From: CAZTXD01 sp964617995 | GTDB taxonomy: Bacteria; Actinomycetota; Acidimicrobiia; Spongiisociales; ZC4RG35 | Reading direction: 5' to 3' | NCBI GenBank assembly: GCA_964617995.1 | Contig: CAZTXD010000110.1 | Coordinates: forward strand, 1 to 12,841 | DNA length: 12,841 nucleotides | Shown here: piece after piece, positions 12,787-12,841 of the stretch | Numbering within the stretch: position 1 is the stretch's first letter | Layout: each line of letters opens with the position of its first letter | Program-made: the position numbers and the translations under genes | The notes under the pieces: generated by a model | The model's input: the letters and a program-made list of their open reading frames with translations, nothing else | Told to the model about the DNA's origin: nothing | Database searches by the model: none

Positions 12787-12841
12787 TTAGCCTTGATCCA
12801 CCGGTCTGATCCTGGCCTGGCCGATGGGATTGGCGCGGAAA

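Noticed and set aside
1..12841. Mobile element, CRISPR array, toxin-antitoxin or defence system
   Set aside because: No transposase, integrase, direct-repeat array, target-site duplication or small toxin-like gene pair was found; all space is filled by housekeeping genes on one strand. The tRNA-Leu has no adjacent integrase within the window.

Overview
The window is a compact, high-GC stretch of bacterial chromosome in which every recognisable gene lies on the minus strand, with intergenic gaps of 84 bases or less. The gene order, together with GC-rich codons, frequent GTG/TTG starts and TAnnnT-type -10 candidates, points to an actinobacterium (Actinomycetota). The block mfd - (peptidyl-prolyl isomerase lipoprotein) - mazG - eno - ftsB-like - DUF501 - ppx, with pth and rplY nearby, matches a conserved actinobacterial arrangement; Mycobacterium tuberculosis Rv1014c-Rv1015c and Rv1020-Rv1026 carry most of it. 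The presence of pgsA and an SDR gene between pth and mfd, and a methylase-fused MazG, suggests a lineage away from the mycobacteria, possibly Acidimicrobiia-like; this is inference.

Layout in the direction of transcription (right to left). 12.8-12.1 kb: small alpha/beta hydrolase of the KANL3/Tex30 type. 12.1-10.8 kb: translation pair, ribosomal protein bL25 (Ctc form) and peptidyl-tRNA hydrolase, joined by a GTGA stop-start overlap. 10.8-9.2 kb: phosphatidylglycerophosphate synthase and an NAD(P)-dependent epimerase/reductase of unknown substrate. 9.2-5.8 kb: the transcription-repair coupling factor Mfd. 5.7-3.4 kb: a SurA/PrsA-like parvulin lipoprotein overlapping a YabN-like methylase-MazG fusion. 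3.3-0.2 kb: enolase, FtsB-like divisome protein, DUF501 protein and a Ppx/GppA phosphatase, all three junctions being GTGA overlaps. 0.16-0.07 kb: tRNA-Leu(UAA). 2-55: a perfect 54-base palindrome.

The genes are housekeeping functions: ribosome rescue and translation, membrane lipid synthesis, transcription-coupled repair, nucleotide-pool cleaning, periplasmic folding, glycolysis, cell division and polyphosphate/ppGpp metabolism. I see no mobile element, phage gene, CRISPR array, toxin-antitoxin pair or defence system. The points most worth a second look are the palindrome, a recurrent TACCRT hexamer in front of five genes (two of them possibly leaderless), a possible non-canonical ATC start for pgsA behind a strong ribosome binding site, and the unexplained but translationally coupled DUF501 gene.
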